Positions 54,380 to 64,000 are shown, counted from the stretch's first letter. The stretch: 64,000 nt of DNA from Luteimonas panaciterrae (GCF_020511115.1 NZ_JAJAVH010000007.1:372001-436000), one strand, 5' to 3'. The notes: generated from the sequence alone by a model not told the origin. Translations and numbers: made by a program.

Positions 54380-56317
54380 ATGACCGAATTCATCGATTCT
54401 CTGGACCTCGCCGTCGACCGTCTTCTCGCCCGCCTGCCCGGCCCGCTCCATGTCGGTGCCCCGCTGGGCATCGGCAAGCCGCATCGGCTGTTGAACGCGC
54501 TGTATGGCCGCATCGAACGCGATCCGTCGCGGGAACTGCATCTGTACACGGCCTTGTCGCTGGACCCGCCGGATGCCGGAAGCGATCTCGAGAAGCGTTT
54601 CCTCGCGCCCTTCGTCTCGCGCCATTTCGGCGATGACTTCCCGCGCCTGGCTTACGTGCAGGCGCAGCGGCGCGACGCGCTGCCGGCGAACATCACTGTG
54701 GAAGAGTTCTACATGCAGTCCGGCGCCCTGCTGGGTTCCACACAGGCACAGCGGTATTACGCCAGCCTCAACTACACGCACGTCGCACGCGCCCTGGCCG
54801 ATCGCGGCGTGAATTGCGTCGTGCAGAAGGTGGCCGTGAATGAAGACGGCACGCGCCTGTCGTTGTCGTCGAATACGGATCTGACTTTCGATGCCGTCGA
54901 TGCCATCACCGCCGCTGGACTGCCGCGGCCGTATCTGATCGCCGAGATCGATCCGCAATTGCCCTGGCTCGACGGAACGGCCGCCGTGCCTGTGGACTAT
55001 TTCGATCTGGTGATCGCGCCGCCCGGCCCCTACCCGAAGCTGTTCGGCCTGCCGCGACAGCCGGTGAGCGATGCGGACTACGCGATCGGCTTCTACGCCA
55101 GTGCGCTGGTTCGCGATGGCGGCACCTTGCAGATCGGCATCGGCGCGCTCGCGGACGCTCTCTGCCATGCGCTGGTGCTGCGCCACACCGACAACGCCGC
55201 CTATCGGCGCGTGCTGCATGCGCTCGATTCGGAGATCGAGCGACATCCCGCAGTCGTCGCCAGCGGCGGGCTCGATCCGCTGCCGCAAGGCCTCTACGGC
55301 TGCAGCGAGATGATCAACGAGGGCTTCAAGAAACTCGTGGAAGCCGGCGTGCTCAAGCGCAAGGTCGTCGACAAGGAGACGCTGATGCGTCGCATCGTCG
55401 ACGGCAGCGCCAGCGATCTCGACCATGAGCTGCTGGCGCGCGACGGCGAATTCCTGCACGGTGCGTTCTACCTCGGTTCGCCGGAATTCTACGACTGGCT
55501 GCGCAATCTCGACGATGACGAACGGCGCGGCATCGGCATGCGCCGCGTGAGCGAGGTCAACGAACTCTACGGCGGCAACGAAACCCTGGAGCGCCTGCAA
55601 CGGCGCGAGGCACGTTTTTTCAACAGCTGCATGATGGCAACCGCGCTGGGCGCCGCCGTGTCCGACGGACTCGAAGACGGACGCGTGGTGTCGGGCGTCG
55701 GCGGCCAATACAACTTCGTGGCGATGGCGCATGCCCTGCCCGATGCGCGCTCGGTGCTGATGCTGCGCGCGACCCGTGGCAGCGGGAAGCATATCGAGTC
55801 CAATATCCGCTGGAACTACGGGCACACCACGATCCCACGGCATCTGCGCGACATCTACGTCACCGAATACGGCATCGCCGATGTGCGCGGGAAGACCGAT
55901 GAAGAATGCATCCTGGCCATGACGGGCATCGCTTCCTCCCGTCATGCAAGCGCGGGATTGCTGCTGACCGCGATGCAGAACGGCAAATTGCCACGCTTCA
56001 CTCCCCGAGTATCGACCGACAATTCACCCGAACGGCTGCGGCAGGCGCTGGCGCCGTTCCGTGCCGATGGCAGCCTGCCCGATTACCCGCTCGGCAGTGA
56101 TTTCACTGAAGTGGAGCAGCGCCTGGTGAGGGCGTTGTCGTGGCTCAAGACGAAAACGGCCACGCCTGGCGCGAAGCTCCTGACCATCGTCGCATCGTTG
56201 CTCTCAGGCGGTCCAAGCGACCACGAGGCGTTGCAGCGGATGGCGCTGGATGCGCCGAATGGAATCACGGAGCGGTTGTATGCAAGGCTGCTGCGCCACG
56301 CGCTCGCCCATACGTGA
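54380..56317 (+). CDS. Acetyl-CoA hydrolase/transferase family protein
   Basis: A 645-residue family I CoA-transferase-type protein. The N-terminal half has GAPLGIGKPHRLLNALYG and the CoA-fold, the C-terminal half GVGGQYNFVAMAHALPDARS, ESNIRWNYGHTTIPRHLRDIYV and TEYGIADVRGKTDEE, typical of the acetyl-CoA hydrolase C-terminal domain. An N-terminal and a C-terminal extension make it longer than the ~500-residue standard. The acyl substrate is unknown. The promoter overlaps the BlaI-type operator region. Confidence 0.9.
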   Translation: MTEFIDSLDLAVDRLLARLPGPLHVGAPLGIGKPHRLLNALYGRIERDPSRELHLYTALSLDPPDAGSDLEKRFLAPFVSRHFGDDFPRLAYVQAQRRDALPANITVEEFYMQSGALLGSTQAQRYYASLNYTHVARALADRGVNCVVQKVAVNEDGTRLSLSSNTDLTFDAVDAITAAGLPRPYLIAEIDPQLPWLDGTAAVPVDYFDLVIAPPGPYPKLFGLPRQPVSDADYAIGFYASALVRDGGTLQIGIGALADALCHALVLRHTDNAAYRRVLHALDSEIERHPAVVASGGLDPLPQGLYGCSEMINEGFKKLVEAGVLKRKVVDKETLMRRIVDGSASDLDHELLARDGEFLHGAFYLGSPEFYDWLRNLDDDERRGIGMRRVSEVNELYGGNETLERLQRREARFFNSCMMATALGAAVSDGLEDGRVVSGVGGQYNFVAMAHALPDARSVLMLRATRGSGKHIESNIRWNYGHTTIPRHLRDIYVTEYGIADVRGKTDEECILAMTGIASSRHASAGLLLTAMQNGKLPRFTPRVSTDNSPERLRQALAPFRADGSLPDYPLGSDFTEVEQRLVRALSWLKTKTATPGAKLLTIVASLLSGGPSDHEALQRMALDAPNGITERLYARLLRHALAHT

Positions 56318-56328
56318 AAATTTTGCCT

Positions 56329-56356
56329 CGTCATTCCCGTCAAGGCGGGAATGACG
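56329..56356. repeat. REP-like hairpin
   Basis: CGTCATTCCC (56329-56338) pairs with GGGAATGACG (56347-56356) in the gap between the convergent CoA-transferase and permease genes. Same family as the copies at 11385, 33398 and others. Confidence 0.7.
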
Positions 56357-56367
56357 AGCAGACCCGG

Positions 56368-56463
56368 CTAATCTCGCGGTTTCTGCAACGACAGCAACGC
56401 GAGCAATCCCGCCAACGCCACGTAGGCGCCGACGAACTGCCAGGCGATCGTCGCCGGCAACCC
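56368..56463 (-). pseudogene. Orphaned C-terminal tail of the NCS2-like permease
   Basis: Directly after the permease's TAG the same frame stays open for 31 codons to a second TAG at 56368-56370. It would add GLPATIAWQFVGAYVALAGL and a further hydrophobic LLALLSL stretch, i.e. a plausible last transmembrane helix. A CAG-to-TAG change at the stop explains it. Readthrough or amber suppression could still produce it. Confidence 0.5.
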
Positions 56464-57954
56464 CTACAACGTCCACGGCAGGTAAATCCCGCCACGCGGA
56501 TCGACCGAGTGGATCAAGCCGAACAACGTCAGCCCTGCGGCGACCAACAGACAAGCGGACGCCCGCAACAGCTTGCCGTCGATCATCGCCGCCAGCGCGG
56601 AGATCCACAGCATCGAGGTGATGATGAAACCATTGCCGAGCACGATGATCACCGCCAGTTCCGGCAAACCGTGTCCATCGAGCGTGCTCGTCAGTTCGGC
56701 GAAACGTTCCGGCGCGATCCACGTCGGATTACCGACCTTGATGCTCAGCAGATAAGCCACCGACGGCAGGAATCCGAGCACCATCGCCGGCGAATGCTTC
56801 TGCGGCGTGGCCTGGAACGCCTGCACGGTGATGTCGATACCGACATAGACGATGATCGGCGCCAGCACTGCCAGCGGCAGCCATTGCACCAGCCCCGAGA
56901 TCACGCCGAACATGCCGCCGAGACCGACGAACAGACCGGTAAGCAGCGTGTAACCGCTGCGTGCGCCCATGTGCTTGTACGCGGGCTGGCCGATGTAGGG
57001 CGTGGTCTGCGCGACGCCGCCGCAGACGCCGGCAATCAGGGTCGAGAACGCCTCGACCAATAGGATGTCGCGCGTCCGGTAATCGTCGCCTGCGGCGCGT
57101 GCGCTTTCGCTGACGTTGATGCCGCCCACCACCATCAGCAGGCCGAACGGCAGCAGCAGCGGCAGATACGGCACGGTGGACGGCAGCCCGTCCACGAATG
57201 CCAGTGACGGCCATGGCAGCACGACATCCAGCGGTACGCCTTTCGGCAGCGCGAATCCCGGCGCGCCGAGTCCGGCCAGGCCGAGTCCGTAATAGAGCAG
57301 CGTGCCGAACACGAACGCCACCAGCACGCCGGGCAACTTGATCGGCAGCCGTCCCTTGGCGATCAGCACGTACAACAACAACCCCAGCGTGACGAATCCG
57401 ACCACCGGCGAGCGCATTGTCTCCACCAGCGGCAGGAAGCCCATCAGCATCAGCGCGATGCCGGCGATCGAACCGAGCAGTGCCGCGCGCGGCGCGATCC
57501 GTGTCACCGCATCGCCGAAGAACGACAGCACGAACTTCAGCGTCCCCATCACCACCAGTGATGCGGCGCCGAGCTGCCATGTCGCCATCGCCGCGGCATT
57601 CGCCTCCATGCCCTGCTGCTTGAACGCCACGAACGCCGGTCCCAGCACCAGCAATGCCATGCCGATGCTGGTCGGCGCGTCGAGGCCGAGCGGCATCGCG
57701 GTGACGTCATCGCGGCCGCTGCGCGCGGCCAGTCGCCGCGCCATCCATGTATAGATCAGATTGCCGACCAGCACGCCGAAGGCGGTGCCGGGAAACATGC
57801 GCTGGAACACGATCTCCGCCGGCATGCCGAAAATGCCGATCAGCGCCGCGCTGATGAATCCCAGGATCGACAGATTGTCGACGACCAGGCCGAAGAAACC
57901 GTTGAAGTCGCCGGGGACGAACCAGCGTGGGCGGGAATGCGGAGGTGTCGTCAT
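56464..57954 (-). CDS. NCS2/AzgA-like xanthine-uracil permease family protein
   Basis: A 496-residue polytopic transporter with about 12 hydrophobic segments. Family features are MPLGLDAPTSIGMALLVLGPAF, ISVSE-like GGINVSESARAAGDD, and GVAQTTPYIGQPAYKHMGAR, in the region where NCS2-type carriers bind nucleobase. The product ends at YLPWTL and a TAG, after which the frame continues with another hydrophobic helix (56368-56463), so the C-terminus is probably truncated. Substrate unknown; a nucleobase is the family expectation. Confidence 0.82.
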   Translation of the reverse strand: MTTPPHSRPRWFVPGDFNGFFGLVVDNLSILGFISAALIGIFGMPAEIVFQRMFPGTAFGVLVGNLIYTWMARRLAARSGRDDVTAMPLGLDAPTSIGMALLVLGPAFVAFKQQGMEANAAAMATWQLGAASLVVMGTLKFVLSFFGDAVTRIAPRAALLGSIAGIALMLMGFLPLVETMRSPVVGFVTLGLLLYVLIAKGRLPIKLPGVLVAFVFGTLLYYGLGLAGLGAPGFALPKGVPLDVVLPWPSLAFVDGLPSTVPYLPLLLPFGLLMVVGGINVSESARAAGDDYRTRDILLVEAFSTLIAGVCGGVAQTTPYIGQPAYKHMGARSGYTLLTGLFVGLGGMFGVISGLVQWLPLAVLAPIIVYVGIDITVQAFQATPQKHSPAMVLGFLPSVAYLLSIKVGNPTWIAPERFAELTSTLDGHGLPELAVIIVLGNGFIITSMLWISALAAMIDGKLLRASACLLVAAGLTLFGLIHSVDPRGGIYLPWTL

Positions 57955-58093
57955 GATTGAGATCGCGAAGGAGCTTCAGAACTCCACTTCCGCGAATGGA
58001 AGTGGAGTTGAGTGAGGGAATGCGAAAAGCCAGCCTCTCCCTGACTTCACCGCGCGATATTGTCCCTCTCCAGCGCGGGAGAGGGATGAACCG

Positions 58094-60439
58094 TCAGAAC
58101 CGTGCCGTGAACTCCACACCGATCGTGCGCGGCTCGTTGATGAAGCCGGTGAGGTTGTTGAAGTCGATCGCACCGACCACACGCGTGGTGTCGGTGATGT
58201 TGCGGCCGTACAGCGCTACTTCGTAATCGCCATAGTTCCAGTTGTAGCCGACGCGCAGACCGCCTTCGACGATCGTCTTGCTGCGGAACTCCTTGGACTC
58301 GTACAGGAAGAAGTTCACCGCGCTGCGATACGACCAGTCGGTGTAGACGAAGAACTCGCCGCCGTCGCCGACCGGCAGGCCCCAGCGCGCGGTGAGGTTG
58401 TGCACCCACTTCGGTGCCTGCGGCAGCGGATTGCCATTGATCAGCACGGTGCCGGGACGAGCCGGGTCGGGATTGGCAGGATCGGTCACCGTGCAGCCAC
58501 CACCGCATGGCGCCACCGCCAGATCGCGATCCTTGATCTCGGTGTCGTTGTAGCTGCTGCCCAGCGTGACCAGCAGGTTGTCGGTCAGATAGGCCTCCAG
58601 ATCCAGCTCGAAGCCTTGGCCGATGGTCTTGTCGGCATTGAGCAGCTCAGCCGTATTGGAAGCACCACCCACCGCGATCAACTGCTGACCGTCCACGTCG
58701 TAGCGGAACACCGTGAACCCGAGGCGCGCGCGCTTGTCCCACAGATCGGCCTTGACACCGGCCTCGTACGAAATCACTTTTTCCGAATCGGCCTGCGACA
58801 CGCCGCCATTCGGTGCCAGCGGATTGGCGAACAACAGCCGCCCCTGCACGGACGGCGCGCGGAAGCCGGTGGCCACGCGCGCGAACACGTTGACATTGTC
58901 GTTGATCGCGTAGACGCCGCTGGCATCCCAGCTGACGTTGTCCACGTCGGTATGCACGGAATAGGGGCCGCCCGCCGGTGCGCCGAACGGCGCCGGCTGC
59001 AGCACGCTGGCGCTGAAATCCTTCTTGTCCTGCGTGTAGCGCACGCCGCCGCGCAGCTTCAGCTTGTCGGTGGCCTGGTATTCGCCGGACACGAACACCG
59101 CCCAGGCCTCGTTCTTCTGCTTCTGCACGGCATGGCCGGCCTGCGCGCTGAAGGCCAGCGTGTCGTAGTTGAAGTTGTTGATGGTGACGTCTTCCTTGAA
59201 GTAGAACAGGCCGCCCTGCCAGTTGAAGGCGCCGCCGTAGTTCGACTCCACGCGGAATTCCTGCGTGATCTGCTTGTGGTCCGGCAGTCCGTCCGCTGTT
59301 TCGGACGGAAACAAGGCTTCGCCCAGTTGCGTCGGCGGGAAGACATAAACCGAACCACCATCGATATCACCCCGATTGAGCGATTCCGCGCTCTCGTAAC
59401 CGGTGATCGAATACAGGTTGTAGTCGCCAAGCTCCCAGCGCAGGCGCGCGCTGCCACCCCAGGTTTCCAGATCGGAGAAGTTGACGCCGTCGGTCGATAC
59501 CTTGTCCTTGTCGAAGCCGGGCACGAGATCATTGGTGCCCTTCTCGATGATGTTGGCGCGGAACAGGCGCGCCGTGCCGTTCATGTTGCGCTTGTGCAGA
59601 TTGAACAGCCCTTCGAAGCCGTCGCCCTCGTAGAGGAATTGCACGCGCGCCGCAGCCTCGTCGAAGCCCTCGAAGCCGTCGTTGGGCGCGCCGGGCAACG
59701 TGTTGTCGACCCAATCCTCGCGGCGCTGATACAACGCCGACACGCGCGCCGACCAGCGATCGGTCAGCGCGCCGCCGACCGCGCCTTCGAAGGTGAACAG
59801 ACCATCCGTGCCGGCACCGACCTTGGTGTAGCCGTTGAATTCCTGCGACGGCTTGGCCGATTCGAACTTGACCACGCCGGCCGGCGTGTTGCGTCCGAAC
59901 AGCGTGCCCTGCGGACCGCGCAGCACCTCGACACGCTCCAGGTCGAACACCGGGAAGCCCTTCAGCAGCGGGCTTTCCTGCACGACTTCGTCATAGATCA
60001 GCGATACCGGCTGCGAAGCATTGAGATCGAAGTCGGTATTGCCCAGGCCGCGGATGTAGAAACGCGGGAAGGCGCGGCCGTAGGAGGATTCGATATTCAG
60101 GCTCGGCGCGCGGCCGGCCAGGGCGCGCACGTCGGCAGCGCCGGAGAACGCCACGTCGAGCTTCTCGCTGCTCACCGTGCTGATCGAAATCGGGACATCC
60201 TGCACGTTTTCGACCTTGCGCTGCGCGGTGACCTCCACCGTATCGAGCGTGGCGGCCTTGTGCTCGGTGGTGTCCTGTGCGGGCGCAGCCGGCGGCGTCT
60301 GCGCCGGGGCGGCGTCTTCTTGCGCCAGGGCGTTCATCGCGGGCAGCAAGGCGGCGATGGCCAGCGCCAGCGGCTGCCAGGTATAGCGGCGGGCGCGGAA
60401 AGGACGGACGCAGGAATGCGTGGCGTGCGGTTGCGACAT
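58094..60439 (-). CDS. TonB-dependent outer-membrane receptor
   Basis: A 781-residue receptor with signal peptide (ending MNALAQ), TonB-box-like DTVEVTAQRK, plug with DVPISISTVSSEKL, IRGLGNTDFD and VEVLRGPQGTLFGRNTPAGV, and a barrel ending TIGVEFTARF. This plug type is common in receptors for siderophores, sugars or aromatic compounds in Xanthomonadaceae and sphingomonads. Start at 60439 with GGGGA upstream. No enzyme genes adjoin it, so substrate is unassigned. Confidence 0.93.
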   Translation of the reverse strand: MSQPHATHSCVRPFRARRYTWQPLALAIAALLPAMNALAQEDAAPAQTPPAAPAQDTTEHKAATLDTVEVTAQRKVENVQDVPISISTVSSEKLDVAFSGAADVRALAGRAPSLNIESSYGRAFPRFYIRGLGNTDFDLNASQPVSLIYDEVVQESPLLKGFPVFDLERVEVLRGPQGTLFGRNTPAGVVKFESAKPSQEFNGYTKVGAGTDGLFTFEGAVGGALTDRWSARVSALYQRREDWVDNTLPGAPNDGFEGFDEAAARVQFLYEGDGFEGLFNLHKRNMNGTARLFRANIIEKGTNDLVPGFDKDKVSTDGVNFSDLETWGGSARLRWELGDYNLYSITGYESAESLNRGDIDGGSVYVFPPTQLGEALFPSETADGLPDHKQITQEFRVESNYGGAFNWQGGLFYFKEDVTINNFNYDTLAFSAQAGHAVQKQKNEAWAVFVSGEYQATDKLKLRGGVRYTQDKKDFSASVLQPAPFGAPAGGPYSVHTDVDNVSWDASGVYAINDNVNVFARVATGFRAPSVQGRLLFANPLAPNGGVSQADSEKVISYEAGVKADLWDKRARLGFTVFRYDVDGQQLIAVGGASNTAELLNADKTIGQGFELDLEAYLTDNLLVTLGSSYNDTEIKDRDLAVAPCGGGCTVTDPANPDPARPGTVLINGNPLPQAPKWVHNLTARWGLPVGDGGEFFVYTDWSYRSAVNFFLYESKEFRSKTIVEGGLRVGYNWNYGDYEVALYGRNITDTTRVVGAIDFNNLTGFINEPRTIGVEFTARF

Positions 60440-60541
60440 TGCGGTGAATCCCCGTGGACGAAGGTGATGGTTGGCGCAGTCCCCTGCCAGCCGCATGGTG
60501 CAACACAACATGGGCCGCGGCAACGATTTGTGCTTACGCTC

Positions 60542-61009
60542 TCAAAACGAGACTTGTACCGGCTGCTGCGACCAGAGCACCGATTGGTGGTGCGTGGCCT
60601 GCTTCCAGGCCAGCCGGATCGCTTCGATGTCGGCGCGGCGCTGCGGCGTGTCCTCGTGCAGGATCACCAGCACCTTCGATTTCAGCCGTTCCGGCTCGGC
60701 CTTGCCCTGGCCGCGGAACAGCCATTGCCCGTAGGCATCGAAGACCGTGAGGCCATCGGGAAAACGCGGCGTCACCTCCTTGTCGAGGAAGGCGCGCCAG
60801 CGCGTTTCGTTGATCTCCGTGGCGGCATCGCCTTCGGTACCGACGCCGAAATACAGCTCGCTGCGGACCCAGCCCGCTGTCGCATGCCCGGGACGCGCGG
60901 TATCTCCCTGCATTTCCGAGGTGACGCCATCGGAACGGCGGGTGTCCTGCTGGGTGGCGCAGCCGGCCGTGACCAGCAGCACGGAAAGCACAAGGGTTCG
61001 CCAGATCAT
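60542..61009 (-). CDS. DUF3574-like lipoprotein
   Basis: A 155-residue predicted lipoprotein with lipobox VTAGC. The body (ELYFGVGTEGD, WRAFLDKEVTPRFPDGLTVFDAYGQW, VLVILHEDTPQRRADIEAIR) matches the small DUF3574 family, of unknown function. Only the ATG at 61009 gives a signal peptide. It lies downstream of nothing on its strand and divergent from the receptor at 61261; an outer- or inner-membrane periplasmic anchor is likely. Confidence 0.82.
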   Translation of the reverse strand: MIWRTLVLSVLLVTAGCATQQDTRRSDGVTSEMQGDTARPGHATAGWVRSELYFGVGTEGDAATEINETRWRAFLDKEVTPRFPDGLTVFDAYGQWLFRGQGKAEPERLKSKVLVILHEDTPQRRADIEAIRLAWKQATHHQSVLWSQQPVQVSF

Positions 61010-61260
61010 GGGGAATTCCGCTTCGGAACAGGAGTCGGGGCATGCGAGTTTGCCAGCGATTGCAGCGCGCGTGACAGGGTCCCGTGCGATATGTGCAGAT
61101 AACCATCGATCGGTTGACGCGGCCGTACCGGAAAGCGAAGGTTGGCAGGGGATGCCCGGCGTCGAGACGCTGCTTCGCTTCCGCGCAGCGGACGGGACCC
61201 GGTGGTCCGGCCTCGCGACGCCCCATCCCGCCCCCACGCCCCACCTCAGGAACAATCTGC

Positions 61261-63711
61261 ATGCCCCACCCCGCCGTGACGCCGCTGTGCGCCGCCATCG
61301 CCCTCGCGTCCGCCGGTGCCGCGTTCGCGCAATCCACCACGCAGTCCGCGACCGACGACCCCGCCGCCACGCTCGATGCCGTCATCGTCACCGGCACGCG
61401 CGCGCACGACCGCACCGTCCTGGAATCCACCGCGCCGATCGACGTGCTCAGTGCCGAGGACATCCGCAAGGCCGCCGCCTTGAACGGTGAACTCGGCAGC
61501 GCGCTGCAGGCCCTGCTGCCCTCGTTCAACTTCCCGCGCCAGTCCAACTCTGGCGGCGCCGACCATGTCCGCGCCGCACAGCTGCGCGGCCTGAGCCCCG
61601 ATCAGGTGCTGGTGCTGGTCAACGGCAAGCGCCGCCACGTCAGTGCGCTGGTCAACACCGACAGCAAGATCGGCAAGGGCACCACGCCGGTCGACTTCAA
61701 CGCGATCCCGGTCAGCGCCGTCAAACGCATCGAGGTGCTGCGCGATGGCGCCGGCGCGCAATATGGTTCGGACGCCGTCGCGGGCGTGATCAACATCATC
61801 CTCGACGACGCGCCCGAGGGCGGCGCCCTGGAAGCCAGCTTCGGCGCACATCACACCGACGTGAAACCGATCGACCGCACGCTCACCGACGGCCAGACCA
61901 CCTTCCTCAGCGGCAAGGTCGGCACGCGACTGGGCGATGACGGCGGCTTCCTTCGCGTCGGCATCGAGTTCAAGAATCGCGAGGCGACCAATCGCGCCGG
62001 CTTCGACCAGATTCCGTTCTTCGAGGAACAGACGCCGGACAACCTCGCCCTCGCCGGCCGGCGCAACTACGTGCTCGGCGATGGCGCGTCGAAGGACATC
62101 AACGCCTGGTTCAATAGCGAACTGCCGCTGGGCGCGACCAGTGAGTTGTATCTCTTCGGCACCTGGCACCAGAGCGACACCGAGGGCGCCAACTATTTCC
62201 GTTATCCCGATGGCGTCGCCAACTTCAAGTCCGTGTATCCCAATGGCTATCGTCCGATATCGCTGGGCGAAAACCGCGATGCCGCGCTGGTGGGCGGCGT
62301 GCGCGGGCAATGGGGATCATGGGATTACGACGCCAGCGTCGATTACGGACGCAACGATTTCACCTATCGCTTGCGCAATTCGCTCAATGCCTCGCTCGGA
62401 CCGGGCAGCCCGACGCGCTTCCGCACCGGTGACTACGCCTTCCAGCAGACGGTGGCGAATCTCGATCTCAGCCGCGGTTTCGGCAGCGGCGACAACACCC
62501 ATACCTTCGCCGCCGGCGTGGAATTTCGTCGCGAGGACTACCGCACCCATGCCGGCGATCCGGCGTCGTATGCCGCCGGACCGTTCACCGATCGCCCGAC
62601 CGGCTCGCAGGCCGGTGGCGGCCTCACACCGCAGGACGAGGCCGATCTCGCGCGCGATGTCGCCAGTGCCTACGCCAGCCTGTCGAGCCAGTTCGGCGAA
62701 AAATTCTCCACCGACATCGCCGCGCGTTACGAGCACTATGAGGATTTCGGCAGCCAGTTCACCGGCAAGCTCGCCGCGCGTTACGAGTTCACACCCGCCT
62801 TCGCGCTGCGTGGCGCGGTGTCGAACAACTTCCGTGCGCCGTCGCTGAGCCAGATCGGCTTCGAATCCACTTCCACCGGTTACGACGCCTCGGGCCGGCT
62901 GACCACGGGCCGGCTGTTGTCGGTCAACAACCCGATCGCGCAGGCGCTTGGCGCGCGCTCGCTCGATCCGGAAACCTCGCGCAACTTCAGCCTCGGCTTC
63001 ACCAGCCGCATCGGCGAGCACTTCGACCTGTCACTGGACGTGTTCCGCATCGACATCGACGACCGCGTCGCGCTGTCGGAAAGCATCACCGGCGATGCGC
63101 TGGAGCAGTTCGTGCAGGACCGTTTCGGCGTGACCGGCGTGCAGAGCGCAAGTTTCTTCGTCAACGCCGCCGACACCCGCACCGAAGGCGCGGAACTGGT
63201 CACCAACTGGCGCCACGCGCTGGCCGGCGGCGAACTGCAGCTCACCGGCACCTACAGCTATGCCAAGACCGAACTGAAGCGCATCGTCGCCACGCCGTCG
63301 CAGCTGAGCGCGATCGACCCCGACTACATCCTGTTCGGCATCGAGGAAAGCAACACGCTCACCGACGCCACGCCGCGCACGCGCGGGCAACTCAGCGCCA
63401 ACTGGAACAACGAACGCTGGTCGCTGCTCGCGCGCGTGAGCCGCCATGGCAGCGCCACGCGCATCTTCGATTTCGGTGGCGGTTTCACGCCCAAACAGAC
63501 CTACGGCGCGGAATGGCAGCTCGATGCCGAGGCCGAATTCCGCATCACGCCGCAATGGCAGGTCGCGATCGGCGGACAGAATCTCACCGACAACTATCCC
63601 GACCGCTCAATCGACGACATCGCCTACTTCGGCAACCTGCCCTATGACGTGCTCTCGCCGATCGGCAGCAACGGCGCGTATTACTACGCTCGCGTGCGAT
63701 ACACCTTCTGA
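61261..63711 (+). CDS. TonB-dependent outer-membrane receptor
   Basis: An 816-residue receptor with signal peptide (ending GAAFAQ), TonB-box-like DAVIVTGTRA, plug with LRGLSPDQVLVLVNGKRRH and RIEVLRDGAGAQYGSDAVAG, and barrel ending YYYARVRYTF. The RDGAGAQYGSDAVAGVINI plug occurs in a large receptor subfamily of Xanthomonadaceae, many of unknown or oligosaccharide/peptide substrate. AGGAA precedes the ATG at 61261. Monocistronic, ending in a REP-like hairpin. Confidence 0.93.
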   Translation: MPHPAVTPLCAAIALASAGAAFAQSTTQSATDDPAATLDAVIVTGTRAHDRTVLESTAPIDVLSAEDIRKAAALNGELGSALQALLPSFNFPRQSNSGGADHVRAAQLRGLSPDQVLVLVNGKRRHVSALVNTDSKIGKGTTPVDFNAIPVSAVKRIEVLRDGAGAQYGSDAVAGVINIILDDAPEGGALEASFGAHHTDVKPIDRTLTDGQTTFLSGKVGTRLGDDGGFLRVGIEFKNREATNRAGFDQIPFFEEQTPDNLALAGRRNYVLGDGASKDINAWFNSELPLGATSELYLFGTWHQSDTEGANYFRYPDGVANFKSVYPNGYRPISLGENRDAALVGGVRGQWGSWDYDASVDYGRNDFTYRLRNSLNASLGPGSPTRFRTGDYAFQQTVANLDLSRGFGSGDNTHTFAAGVEFRREDYRTHAGDPASYAAGPFTDRPTGSQAGGGLTPQDEADLARDVASAYASLSSQFGEKFSTDIAARYEHYEDFGSQFTGKLAARYEFTPAFALRGAVSNNFRAPSLSQIGFESTSTGYDASGRLTTGRLLSVNNPIAQALGARSLDPETSRNFSLGFTSRIGEHFDLSLDVFRIDIDDRVALSESITGDALEQFVQDRFGVTGVQSASFFVNAADTRTEGAELVTNWRHALAGGELQLTGTYSYAKTELKRIVATPSQLSAIDPDYILFGIEESNTLTDATPRTRGQLSANWNNERWSLLARVSRHGSATRIFDFGGGFTPKQTYGAEWQLDAEAEFRITPQWQVAIGGQNLTDNYPDRSIDDIAYFGNLPYDVLSPIGSNGAYYYARVRYTF

Positions 63712-63725
63712 TCGGCCATCTCTTG

Positions 63726-63757
63726 CTCGTCATCCCGACATAAGCCGGGATGACGAG
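63726..63757. repeat. REP-like hairpin between the TonB receptor and gloA
   Basis: CTCGTCATCCCG (63726-63737) pairs with CGGGATGACGAG (63746-63757), a 12-bp stem between convergent genes. It may end both transcripts. Confidence 0.7.
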
Positions 63758-63758
63758 C

Positions 63759-64000
63759 TTATAGCGGCGTGGGCTGGATCAACTCGATCCAGTAACCGTC
63801 CGGATCCTTGATGAAAGCGATGTCGCGCATCTGACCATCACTGAGTCGCTTCTGGAACGTCACGCCCAGCGATTCCAGTCGCTCGCAGACGCCACGCAGA
63901 TCGGGAACGCTCACGCAGATGTGTCCGAACCCGCGCGGCTCACTGTTGCCGTCGTGATAGACACGCCCGTCCTCGCGCTCGGTGCCGTGGTTGTGGGTGA
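63759..64000 (-). CDS. gloA: Lactoylglutathione lyase (glyoxalase I), C-terminal part
   Basis: The window cuts the 5' end; at least 80 codons are visible. [25 protein letters not shown] (metal-ligand His), [15 protein letters not shown] and [17 protein letters not shown] (metal-ligand Glu) are standard glyoxalase I signatures. The enzyme isomerises the methylglyoxal-glutathione hemithioacetal to S-lactoylglutathione in the cytosol. The stop is at 63759-63761. Confidence 0.92.
   Translation of the reverse strand, partial: THNHGTEREDGRVYHDGNSEPRGFGHICVSVPDLRGVCERLESLGVTFQKRLSDGQMRDIAFIKDPDGYWIELIQPTPL

Overview
The window is high-GC DNA with densely packed genes, three TonB-dependent receptors, REP-like hairpins and a bacterial-killing type IV secretion effector carrying an XVIPCD-like C-terminus. 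Together these point to a gammaproteobacterium of the Xanthomonadaceae/Lysobacteraceae. The glycolytic block gapA, pgk, pyk and class I fba on one strand, and the thiS/thiG/trmB genes, fit the same group. This assignment rests on gene content and family recognition; no database search was run.

Region by region. At 0.1-6.6 kb (minus) lies a tightly coupled operon: membrane-fusion protein, RND pump, a 48-residue membrane micro-ORF, response regulator and histidine kinase. Direct repeats with an 11-bp period sit upstream of it and again at the left edge. At 7-8.9 kb (plus) is a predicted X-Tfe toxin: an ADP-ribosyltransferase-like domain, a GNAT-like domain and an XVIPCD-like secretion domain, next to a tRNA-Gly(CCC) gene. 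At 9.1-11 kb is a GDSL autotransporter esterase. At 11.1-18.8 kb thiS is separated from thiG-trmB by a three-gene minus-strand operon (TonB receptor, PI-PLC-like phospholipase, PHP metallohydrolase) that may scavenge phospholipid head groups.

At 18.8-28.7 kb are an SLC13-type permease, a 0.65-kb imperfect inverted repeat, Rieske, FAH-family, mscL, gamma-glutamylcyclotransferase-like and M28 peptidase genes, a polytopic membrane protein, and a SpoU methyltransferase/GNAT pair. At 29-35.6 kb a second RND pair (AcrAB type) converges on a second two-component system. At 35.9-48.2 kb are cysK and the glycolytic genes fba, pyk, pgk and gapA. They are interspersed with a probably frameshifted small membrane gene, four tandem small secreted two-cysteine peptides and a DUF2339/DUF3999 pair.

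At 48.4-52.2 kb are an S1/P1 nuclease and a molybdate module (lipoprotein, modA, modB and a short modC). At 52.2-54.3 kb is a BlaI/BlaR1-like pair in which the M56 protease is fused to a TonB C-terminal domain, under a double palindromic operator. The right end holds a CoA-transferase family enzyme, an NCS2-like permease cut by an amber codon, two more TonB receptors, a DUF3574-like lipoprotein and the 3' part of gloA.

The most novel-looking items are the multidomain X-Tfe candidate without an adjacent immunity gene, the tandem secreted peptides, the micro-ORF inside the efflux operon, and the M56-TonB fusion.
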